This document shows positions 1-8,781 of a stretch of 64,000 nt of DNA, in pieces. Position numbers and translations under genes: made by a program. Under the pieces are notes generated by a model. It saw nothing but the letters and a program-made list of their open reading frames with translations, was not told the origin of the DNA and searched no databases. How positions within the stretch are numbered: the first letter of the stretch is position 1; every line of letters begins with the position of its first letter. This DNA comes from Clostridium sp. MD294 (lineage in GTDB: Bacteria > Bacillota > Clostridia > Lachnospirales > Anaerotignaceae): NCBI RefSeq assembly GCF_000364165.2, contig NZ_CP097810.1, forward strand, positions 372,001 to 436,000, given 5' to 3'.

Positions 1-2
1 AA

Positions 3-638
3 GATATTGTTAATGGTGTTTTAACCGTTGATAATAGAGAAAGATATGCTTTGGAAGGGTTTGGTAGTTTAGCTCTTACAGAAGGTGTACATAATATTTC
101 TGTAACAGGCGACAATATAGAGTCTTTTGAAGACACTATATTTGTTGTGCCTAGAGAAGATTTTGTATATGATTTGTCTAATGCACAATCTAAAACAGGT
201 GTTGTGATTATTCGTGCTAATGTATATGACTTTAAATTATATATCAATGGAGCAGAAGCAAATGGGTCAAAGCCTATTGTGTTGCCTTTGGGCAAATATG
301 ATATTACAATACTGAAAAACGGATATAAGCCTTGGAGCCAAACAATAGAATTGACAGAACCTTCCATAACAGTAGATGCTTTTATGGAAGAAGATATACA
401 AGAGGGTATTATATCATTTCATAGTGTGCCAGAAGGTGCTACAATAGTATGGAATGACAAAGAAGTAGGTGTAACACCATTTGACCAGAAAGTGCGTTAT
501 GGTGTTTATACTGTAGATGTGATATTAGAGGGATATAAACCTCAATTAGAAACGGTTGTTGTGGATAAATCTGCTGTTACAGTCACATCTCATTTAACGG
601 CTGAACAAAATACAGCAGAGGAAAACCAATCACAATAG
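3..638 (+). CDS. PEGA-domain surface/secreted protein, 3' part
   Basis: The reading frame is open from the first bases of the window (codon phase starts at base 3), so the true start lies upstream and this is the C-terminal part of a longer protein. Two tandem PEGA-type beta-sandwich repeats are visible, each with the signature of a short loop, a Gly-x-Tyr turn and a Leu-x-Gly-Tyr-Lys-Pro segment (around bases 190-400 and 405-600). PEGA repeats usually occur in exported or cell-wall-associated proteins of Firmicutes. The tail is Gln/Glu-rich and ends 31 bp before phosphoglucomutase, with which it may be co-transcribed. Its specific function is unknown. An internal TTG at base 51 is not a credible start because it lacks a ribosome binding site and the repeat-like fold begins before it. 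Confidence 0.7.
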   Translation, partial: DIVNGVLTVDNRERYALEGFGSLALTEGVHNISVTGDNIESFEDTIFVVPREDFVYDLSNAQSKTGVVIIRANVYDFKLYINGAEANGSKPIVLPLGKYDITILKNGYKPWSQTIELTEPSITVDAFMEEDIQEGIISFHSVPEGATIVWNDKEVGVTPFDQKVRYGVYTVDVILEGYKPQLETVVVDKSAVTVTSHLTAEQNTAEENQSQ

Positions 639-669
639 AAAAAAATGAAAAAAAGAGGAGGAAACAAAA

Positions 670-2403
670 ATGGATTACAAACAAAAGTATGCTCAATGGT
701 TAGAGGACGATTATTTTGATGCCGAAACAAAAAAAGAACTTCAATCAATTTCAGGAGATGACAAAGAAATCAAAGAACGTTTTTACAAAGATTTAGAATT
801 TGGTACTGCTGGTTTGAGAGGTATTATTGGTGCTGGTACAAATCGCATGAACATCTATACAGTAGGAAAAGCAACACAAGGTTTAGCAAACTATATAGTA
901 TCTCAGGGAGAAGAAACAGTAAAAAAAGGAGTTGCCATTGCTTATGACTCCAGAAATATGTCACCAGAATTTGCAGAAACAACTGCTTTAATTATGGCAG
1001 CAAATGGAATACCTGTTCACATTTATCCTTCCCTTCGTCCAGTACCAATGCTTTCTTTTGCAGTACGTCATTTGGGTTGTACAGCAGGTGTTGTTATTAC
1101 AGCCAGCCATAACCCTCCAGAATACAATGGCTATAAAGTATATTGGTCAGATGGTGGACAAGTACCTGCACCTCGTGATGGCGAAATTATAACAGAAGTA
1201 AATAATGTAACTGATTATAAAGACATCAAAAAAATTAGTTTAGAAGAAGCAAAATCCAAAAAACTTTACAATGTAATTGATAGCTCTGTAGATGATGCTT
1301 TCATTGAAAATATCAAAGCACAAGCACTCAATAGTGATTTAGTAAAACAATTAGGTGACGATTTTAAAGTAGTATATACACCGATACATGGTTCTGGTAA
1401 TGTCCCTGTACGTCGTGCTTTAGAAGAAGCTGGATTTAAAAATGTATATGTTGTAAAAGAACAAGAACAACCAGATGGAAACTTTCCAACAGTAGGCTAT
1501 CCAAATCCAGAAAATCCAGATGTATTTACATTGGCTATTAAATTGGCAAAAGAGAAAAATGCAGATATTATTGTTGGTACTGACCCAGATGCTGATAGAG
1601 TTGGTGCTGTTGTAAAAGATGATAAAGGAGATTATATTGTACTAACAGGAAATATGACAGGTGCATTACTTACAGAATATATTCTTTCTCAAAGAAAAGC
1701 ACAGGGTAAATTACCTGCAAATGGTGCAGTTATCAAAACAATCGTTTCTACAGAAATCATTCGTCCTATTTGTAAAGAATATGGCGTTAAATTATTTGAT
1801 GTATTAACAGGTTTTAAATATATTGGCGAAAAAATAAAAGAATTTGAGCAAAGCAACGAATATCAATATGTATTTGGTTTTGAAGAAAGCTATGGTTCTT
1901 TACCTGGTACATATGCAAGAGATAAAGATGCTGTTGCAGCAACATTTTTAATTTGTGAAATGGCAGCATATTATAAATCTAAAGGTATGACATTATATGA
2001 TGGTCTTTTAGCAATGTATCAAAAATATGGTTTCTCTAAAGAAGGCATTAAATCTTTGACATTAAAAGGTATTGAAGGTCTTGAAAAAATACAAAAAATT
2101 ATGGCTACTTTTAGAGAAAATACTCCATCAGAATTTGCAGGCATTGCTGTAACATGGGCAAGAGATTACAAAACAAAAGTATTTAAAAATATAAAAACTG
2201 GCGAAACAGAAGAAGATACCCTTCCTGTATCTGATGTATTACATTACACATTAGAAGATGGTACATGGATTTGTGTTCGTCCTTCTGGTACAGAACCAAA
2301 ATTAAAATTCTACTATGGTGTAACAGGTACAAGCATTGCAGATGCAGATGCAAAAATTAAAGCACTTGATGAAGCAGTAGATAAAAAATTAGCAGAAATT
2401 TAA
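670..2403 (+). CDS. pgm: Phospho-sugar mutase (phosphoglucomutase/phosphomannomutase)
   Basis: A 577-residue alpha-D-phosphohexomutase that interconverts hexose 1- and 6-phosphates, linking glycolysis to glycogen and cell-envelope nucleotide sugars in the cytoplasm. All four family signatures are present: the phosphoserine loop TASHNPP (residues 144-150, catalytic Ser146), the Mg-binding loop DPDADR (305-310), the sugar-specificity loop with GFEESYG, and the C-terminal phosphate-binding RPSGTEPK. Length fits the long Firmicutes PgcA-type enzymes. The start follows an AGAGGAGG ribosome binding site. The gene is followed by a clear terminator. Substrate preference (glucose versus mannose) cannot be decided from these motifs. 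Having pgi 3 kb downstream is consistent with a sugar-phosphate role. Confidence 0.95.
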   Translation: MDYKQKYAQWLEDDYFDAETKKELQSISGDDKEIKERFYKDLEFGTAGLRGIIGAGTNRMNIYTVGKATQGLANYIVSQGEETVKKGVAIAYDSRNMSPEFAETTALIMAANGIPVHIYPSLRPVPMLSFAVRHLGCTAGVVITASHNPPEYNGYKVYWSDGGQVPAPRDGEIITEVNNVTDYKDIKKISLEEAKSKKLYNVIDSSVDDAFIENIKAQALNSDLVKQLGDDFKVVYTPIHGSGNVPVRRALEEAGFKNVYVVKEQEQPDGNFPTVGYPNPENPDVFTLAIKLAKEKNADIIVGTDPDADRVGAVVKDDKGDYIVLTGNMTGALLTEYILSQRKAQGKLPANGAVIKTIVSTEIIRPICKEYGVKLFDVLTGFKYIGEKIKEFEQSNEYQYVFGFEESYGSLPGTYARDKDAVAATFLICEMAAYYKSKGMTLYDGLLAMYQKYGFSKEGIKSLTLKGIEGLEKIQKIMATFRENTPSEFAGIAVTWARDYKTKVFKNIKTGETEEDTLPVSDVLHYTLEDGTWICVRPSGTEPKLKFYYGVTGTSIADADAKIKALDEAVDKKLAEI

Positions 2404-2418
2404 TTTTCAGCATTTTAC

Positions 2419-2452
2419 AAAAAGACTATCATATTATTATGGTGGTCTTTTT
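2419..2452 (+). terminator. Intrinsic terminator after phosphoglucomutase
   Basis: A 14-bp hairpin (with three G-U pairs) with loop ATTATT whose 3' arm ends in a T run; it begins 15 bases after the stop codon of the mutase gene. Confidence 0.75.
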
Positions 2453-2507
2453 ATTTTGCTTCTTCCAAAAAATATAAAACAATTTTATGTATTTTTTTCT
2501 TGTCTGT

Positions 2508-2527
2508 TTGTATATTTTAATATACAA
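2508..2527. promoter_or_regulatory. 20-bp palindrome upstream of ispE, candidate operator
   Basis: Two perfect 8-bp arms, TTGTATAT and ATATACAA, are separated by TTTA. The site lies 45 bp upstream of the ispE start, and ispE is followed directly by a GntR/FCD regulator gene. Operators of GntR proteins are often short palindromes with a T-n-G-T/A-C-n-A pattern, so autoregulation is a reasonable inference, but nothing in the sequence proves it. Confidence 0.4.
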
Positions 2528-2572
2528 TATTGTAATAAGGTGGTATACAGTATAAAATAGGAGGGGACAATT

Positions 2573-3463
2573 TTGGAAGAAATTAGACTAAAAGCAAGAG
2601 CAAAAATCAATTTAACGCTAGATGTTACAGGAAAACAGTCAAATGGTTATCATACTGTACGTATGATTATGCAGACATTGTCCCTTTATGACAGCATATA
2701 TATAAAAAAAATTGATAAGCCTGTTATTCGTGTAAAAAGTAACTTGGATTGGCTTCCTACTGATGAAAGAAATTTAGCTTATAAAGGTGCAGAATTATTA
2801 AAAAATACATTCCATATACAACAAGGCATATTTATACAATTAAACAAAAAAATACCTGTTGCTGCTGGATTAGCTGGAGGCAGTGCAGATTGTGCCGCAG
2901 TTATGGTAGGTATCAATAAATTATTTAATATAGGTCTTTCTAAAAAAAAGCTTATGAAATTATCTCTACAATTAGGAGCTGATATTCCTTATTGTATATT
3001 ACAAGGAACAGCACTTGCAGAAGGAATAGGAGAAAAATTAATGCCTATTAAAACTGGCTGTCCCTTTTGCTATGTTTTATTAGCAAAACCTAATATTAAT
3101 ATTTCTACAGCATCTGTTTATCAAAGTTTAGAATTAGACAAAATAACACAACATCCTAATACAGAAGAAATGCTTTCTCAAATGCAGCAAAAAAATATAA
3201 CTGAAATGGGAAAACTTCTTTGTAATGTATTAGAAACCGTTACCATTTCAAAATATCATGAAATTGCACTTTTAAAACAAAAAATGATGACATTGGGGGC
3301 ATCAGGAGCACTCATGAGTGGTAGTGGTTCTACTGTATTTGGTTTGTTTTTAGATAAGCAAAAAGCTATAGAAGCAGAAAAAATAATAAAAAATGAATTT
3401 ACATTAAGAGATGTTTTTGTAACAGAAATATGGAACAAAAAGCAACATAGAAGGAGAGGATAA
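2573..3463 (+). CDS. ispE: 4-diphosphocytidyl-2-C-methyl-D-erythritol kinase
   Basis: A 296-residue GHMP-family kinase that phosphorylates the 2-hydroxyl of CDP-methylerythritol with ATP in the MEP pathway of isoprenoid precursor synthesis. The N-terminal A-K-I-N-L-T-L motif with N-G-Y-H (residues 10-27) and the ATP-binding motif PVAAGLAGGSADCAA (95-109) are characteristic, as is the late S-G-S-G-S-T-V-F loop. Translation starts at TTG after GGAGGGG; no ATG fits the conserved N-terminus. The stop is only 2 bp from the GntR-family regulator, so the two are co-transcribed, an arrangement often seen for ispE in Clostridia. Confidence 0.95.
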   Translation: MEEIRLKARAKINLTLDVTGKQSNGYHTVRMIMQTLSLYDSIYIKKIDKPVIRVKSNLDWLPTDERNLAYKGAELLKNTFHIQQGIFIQLNKKIPVAAGLAGGSADCAAVMVGINKLFNIGLSKKKLMKLSLQLGADIPYCILQGTALAEGIGEKLMPIKTGCPFCYVLLAKPNINISTASVYQSLELDKITQHPNTEEMLSQMQQKNITEMGKLLCNVLETVTISKYHEIALLKQKMMTLGASGALMSGSGSTVFGLFLDKQKAIEAEKIIKNEFTLRDVFVTEIWNKKQHRRRG

Positions 3464-3465
3464 AA

Positions 3466-4149
3466 ATGATAGATTACAAATTTAGCATCAATTCAAACGA
3501 ATATTTACCTTTAAGAGATGTTGTATTTAATACATTAAGAGATGCGATATTAACAGAAAAATTACAGCCTGGCGAAAGGCTTATGGAAAATCAATTAGCT
3601 GAAAAGCTTGGTGTAAGTCGTACTCCTATCAGAGAAGCATTGCGTATGTTGGAATTAGAAAATCTTGTAGAATTAACTCCTAGAAAAGGAGCACAAGTAT
3701 TAGATATGAGTGAAAAAGATATCATTAATGTATTAGAAATTAGGGAAGTGTTAGAAGGGCTAGCAACACAGCTTGCTTGCAAAAAAATGACTTTTGAAAT
3801 ATTAGAAGAATTAAAAAAGGCAGAACTAGAATTTGAACAATTTGCTAAAGAAAATGACCTTGAAAAAGTGGTAAGTATAGACGAACGTTTTCATGATATT
3901 ATATTTGCTTCTACAGAAAATGAAAGATTAATACAAATCTTTAATAATTTAAAAATACAACTATATCGTTATCGTATGGCTCATGTCAAATTAGATACTG
4001 GTATAGAAAATATTATTGTACAACATAGAGCTATATTATCTGCTATTGAAAATAAAAATGCTGTAGAAGGAGAAGATTTAGCAAAAAAACATATTCAATA
4101 CCATACAAAATTTATATTAGATGCTTTACAAAAAAAGAACAACGAATAA
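3466..4149 (+). CDS. GntR-family transcriptional regulator, FCD subfamily
   Basis: A 227-residue DNA-binding regulator. The N-terminal winged helix-turn-helix (about residues 12-77) carries the classic GntR pattern L-R-D-A-I-L...L-x-P-G-E-R-L...L-G-V-S-R-T-P-I-R-E-A-L. The all-helical C-terminal part (about 85-215) is an FCD ligand-binding domain with D-x-x-F-H and late H-x-x-I and H-x-x-x-H positions that usually hold a metal ion and an organic acid effector. It sits 2 bp behind ispE with its own AAGGAGAGG site. The effector and targets are unknown; the palindrome before ispE is a possible target. Confidence 0.9.
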   Translation: MIDYKFSINSNEYLPLRDVVFNTLRDAILTEKLQPGERLMENQLAEKLGVSRTPIREALRMLELENLVELTPRKGAQVLDMSEKDIINVLEIREVLEGLATQLACKKMTFEILEELKKAELEFEQFAKENDLEKVVSIDERFHDIIFASTENERLIQIFNNLKIQLYRYRMAHVKLDTGIENIIVQHRAILSAIENKNAVEGEDLAKKHIQYHTKFILDALQKKNNE

Positions 4150-4207
4150 ATATTCCTATATTTGTATAAAAAAGGATATAACAGATGATATTCTACAATG
4201 TAAATTT

Positions 4208-4229
4208 CCTCCGCCCAAAAAGGCGGAGG
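4208..4229. terminator. GC-rich hairpin after the GntR gene
   Basis: A perfect 8-bp stem, CCTCCGCC/GGCGGAGG, with a CAAAAA loop. It stands out because it is the most GC-rich stretch in this AT-rich neighbourhood. No T run follows on either strand, so it may be a weak terminator or an RNA-stabilising element for the ispE-gntR transcript. Confidence 0.45.
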
Positions 4230-4318
4230 TATTACTAGTATATAATAAAGTTATATTTATATTGTAATATTATGTCGCAATCTGTTGTTTTTTTCGTTGT
4301 TTTTTTTATCCTTTTTTC

Positions 4319-4347
4319 TTGCATTAGTACAATAGATAGCATAAAAT
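4319..4347 (+). promoter_or_regulatory. Sigma-A-type promoter for the LysM/G5 gene
   Basis: TTGCAT, a 17-bp spacer and TAAAAT lie 46 bp before the start codon of the LysM/G5 gene. It is the best-spaced pair in the intergenic region. Confidence 0.6.
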
Positions 4348-4392
4348 GAAATATAATATGTCAAATGTATTTGTAGAGAAAGGAGTGTGTGA

Positions 4393-5535
4393 ATGGACTC
4401 TAAGGGAAATTTTCCAAAAAGGGAAGAGCGTATACCTTATGGTCGAGCCATACCAAACGAACCCCCTAAAAAAACGAATAAAAAAAGTAAAAAAAAGTTA
4501 TCTCCCTACAGACAAAAATATAATGCACAACACAATATTAAGCCTGTAAAACGTAAAAAAATACCTAAAAGAGTTATGCCTGCAAAAAATCGTCGTTTAC
4601 TGACACTTATTATTAGTATACTTGCTGTTGTGCTACTTTTTCTTGTTATATTTCGTCAAAATGGTAAAGAAGTATTTATTGGAGAAACAAGCATGGGAAT
4701 TATAAAAGATAAAGCAATTACAGCAGAATCTTTAACAGAGTCACTCACAGCACAATTAGTGCAGGAAGTTGGTGCAAATGTACAAATAAATGAAACTATT
4801 ACAATAAAACCAATTCATATATCAAAATCACGTGAAAAAGATATTTATCAAATGGACTCTTTAGCTCCTTTGCTTAGACAAAAAGTAACCTATTTAGTAG
4901 AAGCTGCTGCAATTACAGTAGATGGAAAAGATGTCATCATTGTAGCAAATCAGTCTGTAGCAGATGAAGTATTCACAGAAGTACAATCAGAATATATTCC
5001 AGAAGATGAAACAAGAGATATTACAGCTAGTTTTGAGGGAAATGTACAAGTTCAATTAAAATATGTAGACCCTTCTGTCATTGTAGCAAAAGAAAATGCT
5101 GTACAAACATTACAAAAGGGTACTAAAGTAGAAAAAACCTATACTGTACAACCTGGAGATGCTCTTTATAAAATTGCTGCACAATTTGATATGACACAAG
5201 ACGAATTGAAAGCAATGAACACAGACAAAATACCATCAAATGGTAATATCATGGTAGGTTGGGAACTCAAAGTAATGGCAGAAGAACCTATGGTTTCTGT
5301 AAGAACAGAAGAAACTGTAGTATTGACAGAAGTACAAGAAAGAAAAACAGTATATCAACAAGATGCTACAAAAAACAAAGGCTATCAAAAAGTAACAGAA
5401 GCAGGCAAAGATGGACAAAAAGAAGTAACCAAAAAAATTATTCGTGTTAACAATGAAATTGTTTCAGAAGAAATTGTTAGTGAAAAAACAACAGTAGAAC
5501 CTGTTGACGAAATCATAGTACAAGGAACAAAATAA
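4393..5535 (+). CDS. Membrane-anchored LysM and G5 domain protein
   Basis: A 380-residue envelope protein. A very basic cytoplasmic N-terminus (residues 1-67) is followed by one hydrophobic membrane segment (about 68-88), an extracellular region (90-245), a LysM peptidoglycan-binding domain beginning Y-T-V-Q-P-G-D-A-L (250-295), and a C-terminal G5 domain (about 298-378) ending in the usual V-D-E-I-I-x-x-G-T. Homologous Clostridial proteins usually continue into a peptidase M23 or other cell-wall hydrolase domain; here the protein stops right after G5 with a normal stop codon, so no enzyme domain is present. It probably binds the cell wall. The start follows AAAGGAGTG. An overlapping frame starting 47 bp upstream was rejected. 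Confidence 0.85.
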   Translation: MDSKGNFPKREERIPYGRAIPNEPPKKTNKKSKKKLSPYRQKYNAQHNIKPVKRKKIPKRVMPAKNRRLLTLIISILAVVLLFLVIFRQNGKEVFIGETSMGIIKDKAITAESLTESLTAQLVQEVGANVQINETITIKPIHISKSREKDIYQMDSLAPLLRQKVTYLVEAAAITVDGKDVIIVANQSVADEVFTEVQSEYIPEDETRDITASFEGNVQVQLKYVDPSVIVAKENAVQTLQKGTKVEKTYTVQPGDALYKIAAQFDMTQDELKAMNTDKIPSNGNIMVGWELKVMAEEPMVSVRTEETVVLTEVQERKTVYQQDATKNKGYQKVTEAGKDGQKEVTKKIIRVNNEIVSEEIVSEKTTVEPVDEIIVQGTK

Positions 5536-5563
5536 CAAAAAAGGAACAATTCATAAAAAATTA

Positions 5564-5604
5564 TTGTATAAAGTTGTACCATTTTATATAAAATATGGTA
5601 TAAT
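5564..5604 (+). promoter_or_regulatory. Two overlapping promoter candidates before pgi
   Basis: TTGTAT-17 bp-TATAAA (5564-5592) overlaps TTGTAC-19 bp-TATAAT (5574-5604); the second has an extended TGG-TATAAT -10 box. A near-palindrome, ACCATTTTATATAAAATATGGT-like, lies between them. Either could drive pgi. Confidence 0.55.
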
Positions 5605-5660
5605 AAATATTGTAAATTACTGTACTACAGTAAGTAAAATACAGAGAGGAGAAATTTCAA

Positions 5661-7001
5661 ATGGCAGTAAAATTAAAATTACAAGGAGTAAAACCTTTTG
5701 TAAGAGAACATGAATTGGGATATATGGCACCATTAGTAAAGGCTTGCCATGAACAACTGCATAACAGAACAGGTGCAGGAAATGATTTTTTAGGTTGGAT
5801 AGACCTTCCTGTAAACTATGACAAAGAAGAATTTGCTAGAATTAAAAAAGCCGCAGAAAAAGTACAAAAAAATAGCGAAGTTCTGATTGTAATTGGTATT
5901 GGCGGCTCTTATCTTGGCACAATAACAGCTTTAGATTTTATTAAATCTCCATATTATAATGAAGATAAATCTAAAAAAACACCTGACATTTACTTTGTAG
6001 GTAATAATATTAGCTCTACATATATCAATGATATATTGAATATTATGGGTGACAGAGATTTTTCTGTAAATATAATTTCTAAATCTGGTACAACAACAGA
6101 ACCAGCAATCGCTTTTAGAATTTTCAAGCAAAAATTAGAAGAAAAATATGGTGCAGAAGGTGCAAAAGAAAGAATTTTTGCAACAACAGACAGAGCAAGA
6201 GGTGCTTTGAAAAACCTTTGTAACGAAAAAGGTTATGAAACATTTGTTATTCCTGATGATGTAGGAGGAAGATTTACTGTATTAACTCCAGTTGGTCTTT
6301 TTGCTATGGCAGTAGCAGGTATTGATATTGATGCTGTTATGAAAGGTGCTGCAGATGCTCGTGAAGCATACAGTGTTGATGACATTACAAAAAATGAAAG
6401 CTATCAATATGCAGCTTACAGAAATATTTTCTTTAACAAAGGTAAAAATGTTGAAATTCTTGCAAACTATGAGCCACATCTAACATCTTTTGGAGAATGG
6501 TACAAACAACTCTTTGCAGAAAGCGAAGGAAAAGATGGAAAAGGGATTTTCCCTACAAGTGCTAACTTCTCTACGGATTTACATTCTATTGGTCAGTTTA
6601 TACAAGATGGCAACAACTTTATGTTTGAAACTGTTATCTGGAGCAAAGAGCCAAAATCTAATATTACAATACAGCAAGACCCTGAAAATATAGATGGATT
6701 AAACTTTGTTGCTGGTAAAGATATGCACTTTGTAAATAACAAAGCATTTAATGGCACATTACTTGCTCATATGGACGGTGGAGTACCAAATATCATTGTT
6801 GAAATAGATAAAATGGACGCTTATAACTTTGGTTATCTTGTATACTTCTTTGAAAAAGCAGTAGGTATCAGCGGTTATCTTATTGGCATCAATCCATTTG
6901 ACCAACCAGGTGTAGAAGCATACAAAAAGAATATGTTTGCACTTCTTGGTAAACCAGGATTTGAAGATAGAAAAGAAGAATTAGAAAAACGTCTTTTATA
7001 A
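5661..7001 (+). CDS. pgi: Glucose-6-phosphate isomerase
   Basis: A 446-residue glycolytic isomerase converting glucose 6-phosphate and fructose 6-phosphate. Length and motifs match the short Firmicutes PGI type. The sugar-phosphate-binding SIS core shows G-I-G-G-S-Y-L-G (about residues 79-86) and S-K-S-G-T-T-T-E; the signature V-G-G-R-F-T-V-L-T and the catalytic-region sequence with D-L-H-S-I-G-Q are also present, as is the C-terminal [10 protein letters not shown] motif. The start follows GAGAGGAGAAA. It is a stand-alone unit with its own promoter and a perfect 12-bp terminator. Confidence 0.97.
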   Translation: MAVKLKLQGVKPFVREHELGYMAPLVKACHEQLHNRTGAGNDFLGWIDLPVNYDKEEFARIKKAAEKVQKNSEVLIVIGIGGSYLGTITALDFIKSPYYNEDKSKKTPDIYFVGNNISSTYINDILNIMGDRDFSVNIISKSGTTTEPAIAFRIFKQKLEEKYGAEGAKERIFATTDRARGALKNLCNEKGYETFVIPDDVGGRFTVLTPVGLFAMAVAGIDIDAVMKGAADAREAYSVDDITKNESYQYAAYRNIFFNKGKNVEILANYEPHLTSFGEWYKQLFAESEGKDGKGIFPTSANFSTDLHSIGQFIQDGNNFMFETVIWSKEPKSNITIQQDPENIDGLNFVAGKDMHFVNNKAFNGTLLAHMDGGVPNIIVEIDKMDAYNFGYLVYFFEKAVGISGYLIGINPFDQPGVEAYKKNMFALLGKPGFEDRKEELEKRLL

Positions 7002-7026
7002 TAAAATAATTTTGATAAAATAAACT

Positions 7027-7060
7027 AGAAAGAGATGTAATATCACATCTCTTTCTTTTT
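7027..7060 (+). terminator. Intrinsic terminator after pgi
   Basis: A perfect 12-bp stem (AGAAAGAGATGT and its complement) with loop AATATC, followed by TTTTC. Confidence 0.85.
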
Positions 7061-7084
7061 CATACTTTAGAAAGGAAAAGTTAT

Positions 7085-7744
7085 ATGAAAACAGCAATAT
7101 TATTTGATTTAGATGGTACATTAACAGACTCTGCACCTGGCATTATTGAAACATTAAAATACGCATTAAACAAACAAAATATTACACCACCTGATGACTT
7201 ACAGTTTGTATTAGGCCCTCCTCTCATGGATACTTTTATAAATACTTTTCATATGTCACAACAATCAGCACAAAAGGCTTATCAAGACTATCGTCAAAAA
7301 TATACTGAAAAAGGAATGTATCAAAACAGTGTTTTTGAAGGAGTAAAAGAAATGCTTTCTGAACTCAAAAAACGAGGCAAAAAACTTGCTGTAGCTACAT
7401 CAAAATCAGAAGATTTTGCAAAACAAATTATAGAACATTTTGGCTTGTCTGAATACTTTGATTGTGTTGCTGGAAATTATTCAAATACAAGAGATAGCAA
7501 AGAAAAAGTTGTTTGTTATGCTTTGGAACAGCTTCAAGTAAGTGCAAATTCTGCTGTACTTGTAGGTGACAGAATGTATGATATTATAGGAGGAAAAAAA
7601 GCAGGTGTAACAGTAATAGCTGTATTATATGGCTATGGTGAAATAGAAGAATTTAAAAAGTATGGTGCAGATGTTATTGTACAAACACCTCAAGATGTTG
7701 TTGATGTAATATTAAATTGGGATACAAAAGAACCATCAGTATAA
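7085..7744 (+). CDS. HAD-superfamily hydrolase, phosphoglycolate phosphatase-like
   Basis: A 219-residue haloacid-dehalogenase-fold phosphatase. Motif I, F-D-L-D-G-T-L-T-D-S, is at residues 8-17 with the catalytic aspartates at 9 and 11; motif II contains A-T-S-K-S; motif III/IV is V-G-D-R-M-Y-D-I-I-G-G. A helical cap lies between motif I and II, as in the Gph/PpaX group that acts on phosphoglycolate, pyrophosphate or nucleotide monophosphates. The exact substrate cannot be named. It begins 84 bp after pgi, behind the pgi terminator, with an AAAGGAAAAG site. Its last codons form the 5' arm of a shared terminator hairpin. Confidence 0.85.
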   Translation: MKTAILFDLDGTLTDSAPGIIETLKYALNKQNITPPDDLQFVLGPPLMDTFINTFHMSQQSAQKAYQDYRQKYTEKGMYQNSVFEGVKEMLSELKKRGKKLAVATSKSEDFAKQIIEHFGLSEYFDCVAGNYSNTRDSKEKVVCYALEQLQVSANSAVLVGDRMYDIIGGKKAGVTVIAVLYGYGEIEEFKKYGADVIVQTPQDVVDVILNWDTKEPSV

Positions 7745-7761
7745 CTGATGGTTCTTTTGTA
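7723..7761. terminator. Bidirectional terminator between the HAD gene and thiY
   Basis: A perfect 18-bp stem with an ATA loop. The 5' arm lies in the last codons of the HAD gene and the 3' arm ends one base before the stop codon of the convergent thiY gene, so a single hairpin ends both transcripts. Confidence 0.85.
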
Positions 7762-8778
7762 TTATTCTATGTTTTCAAATATATCTTCTGGTGTAATATT
7801 ATTTTGAATTAATCCTTCTTTTTTAAGCCAATCTATATTATTTTGCCATACTTGAGTATTTTGTGACAAAAATGCTGCGTTTTCTGTTTCCATAACAGGT
7901 AGTAATATTTCCATACTTTTCTGCTCTACTTCTTTTTTTAGTGGAAAATTTTCTTCATTTTGATTATCTAATAATATTTGTAATGCTTCTTCTGTATGTT
8001 GTTTTGTGTATTCAAAACCTTTTTTAGATGCCCTTAAAAATTTCTGTATTTTTTCTTTATTATTTTGTAATGTATCATTTCCTACCAGCAATACCAATTC
8101 ATAATAATCTGGTACACCATATTCATTTGGATAGTAATATTGTATTTCAAAACCTTCTTGTTCCATTTGAGGTACTTCATGGTTTATCATACAGCCTATT
8201 GTTGCATCTACTTTTTGTGTTGTCATAGAAGACATTAAATCAAATCCAACATCTACTAATTCTACATTACCACTTTTTCCTACATATTCTAAATTTGATT
8301 TTATCATACCTTCTGATATTACAGAACCACTATGTCCTACTTTTTTGCCTTGTAAATCTGCTGGAGAAGAAATATTTTTCTCTTTTAATGATAATATAAT
8401 ATTCAAAGGAGATTGTACTAAAGCTCCTACTGATTTTACTGGTATATTCTCATTTGCTACTGTTATAATAGTATCATGTAAATAATAAATACCCATATCT
8501 GCTCTACCTGCAGCTGTTAAAGAAAGTGCATCATTTGTATTTGCAGGAAATCTTACATTCACATGAAGTCCTTCTTCTGCATAATATCCCTTTGCCATAG
8601 CAACATAAATAAAAGAGTGTATTGCATTAGGATACCAGTCTAATACAATATCAAATTCTTCTAAATCCTCATTGTATTGTGCTGTTTGTTGTTCTGTTTG
8701 CTGTGCAGGCTGTGTATTACAAGCCGCCATTAGCATCATAACACCCACTAAAAATATTGCTGTTATTCTTTTTTTCAT
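7762..8778 (-). CDS. thiY: ABC transporter substrate-binding lipoprotein, thiamine-precursor type (ThiY-like)
   Basis: A 338-residue periplasmic-binding-type protein of the NMT1/THI5-like group. The signal peptide ends in a lipobox (L-M-A-A-C, Cys20), so the mature protein should be tethered to the outer face of the membrane. The domain starts with the V-L-D-W-Y-P-N-A-I-H-S signature seen in pyrimidine-precursor binders. Relatives bind N-formyl-4-amino-5-aminomethyl-2-methylpyrimidine or similar HMP precursors. It is the last gene of a TPP-riboswitch operon with a permease, an ATPase and TenA, which makes the thiamine assignment far more likely than the taurine or nitrate roles of other NMT1-like proteins. 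The ligand itself is inferred. Confidence 0.85.
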   Translation of the reverse strand: MKKRITAIFLVGVMMLMAACNTQPAQQTEQQTAQYNEDLEEFDIVLDWYPNAIHSFIYVAMAKGYYAEEGLHVNVRFPANTNDALSLTAAGRADMGIYYLHDTIITVANENIPVKSVGALVQSPLNIILSLKEKNISSPADLQGKKVGHSGSVISEGMIKSNLEYVGKSGNVELVDVGFDLMSSMTTQKVDATIGCMINHEVPQMEQEGFEIQYYYPNEYGVPDYYELVLLVGNDTLQNNKEKIQKFLRASKKGFEYTKQHTEEALQILLDNQNEENFPLKKEVEQKSMEILLPVMETENAAFLSQNTQVWQNNIDWLKKEGLIQNNITPEDIFENIE

Positions 8779-8781
8779 TTT

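Noticed and set aside
4346..4549. A 67-codon frame overlapping the start of the LysM/G5 gene
   Set aside because: Its ATG overlaps the predicted -10 box; the frame that begins at 4393 with AAAGGAGTG carries the conserved domains.
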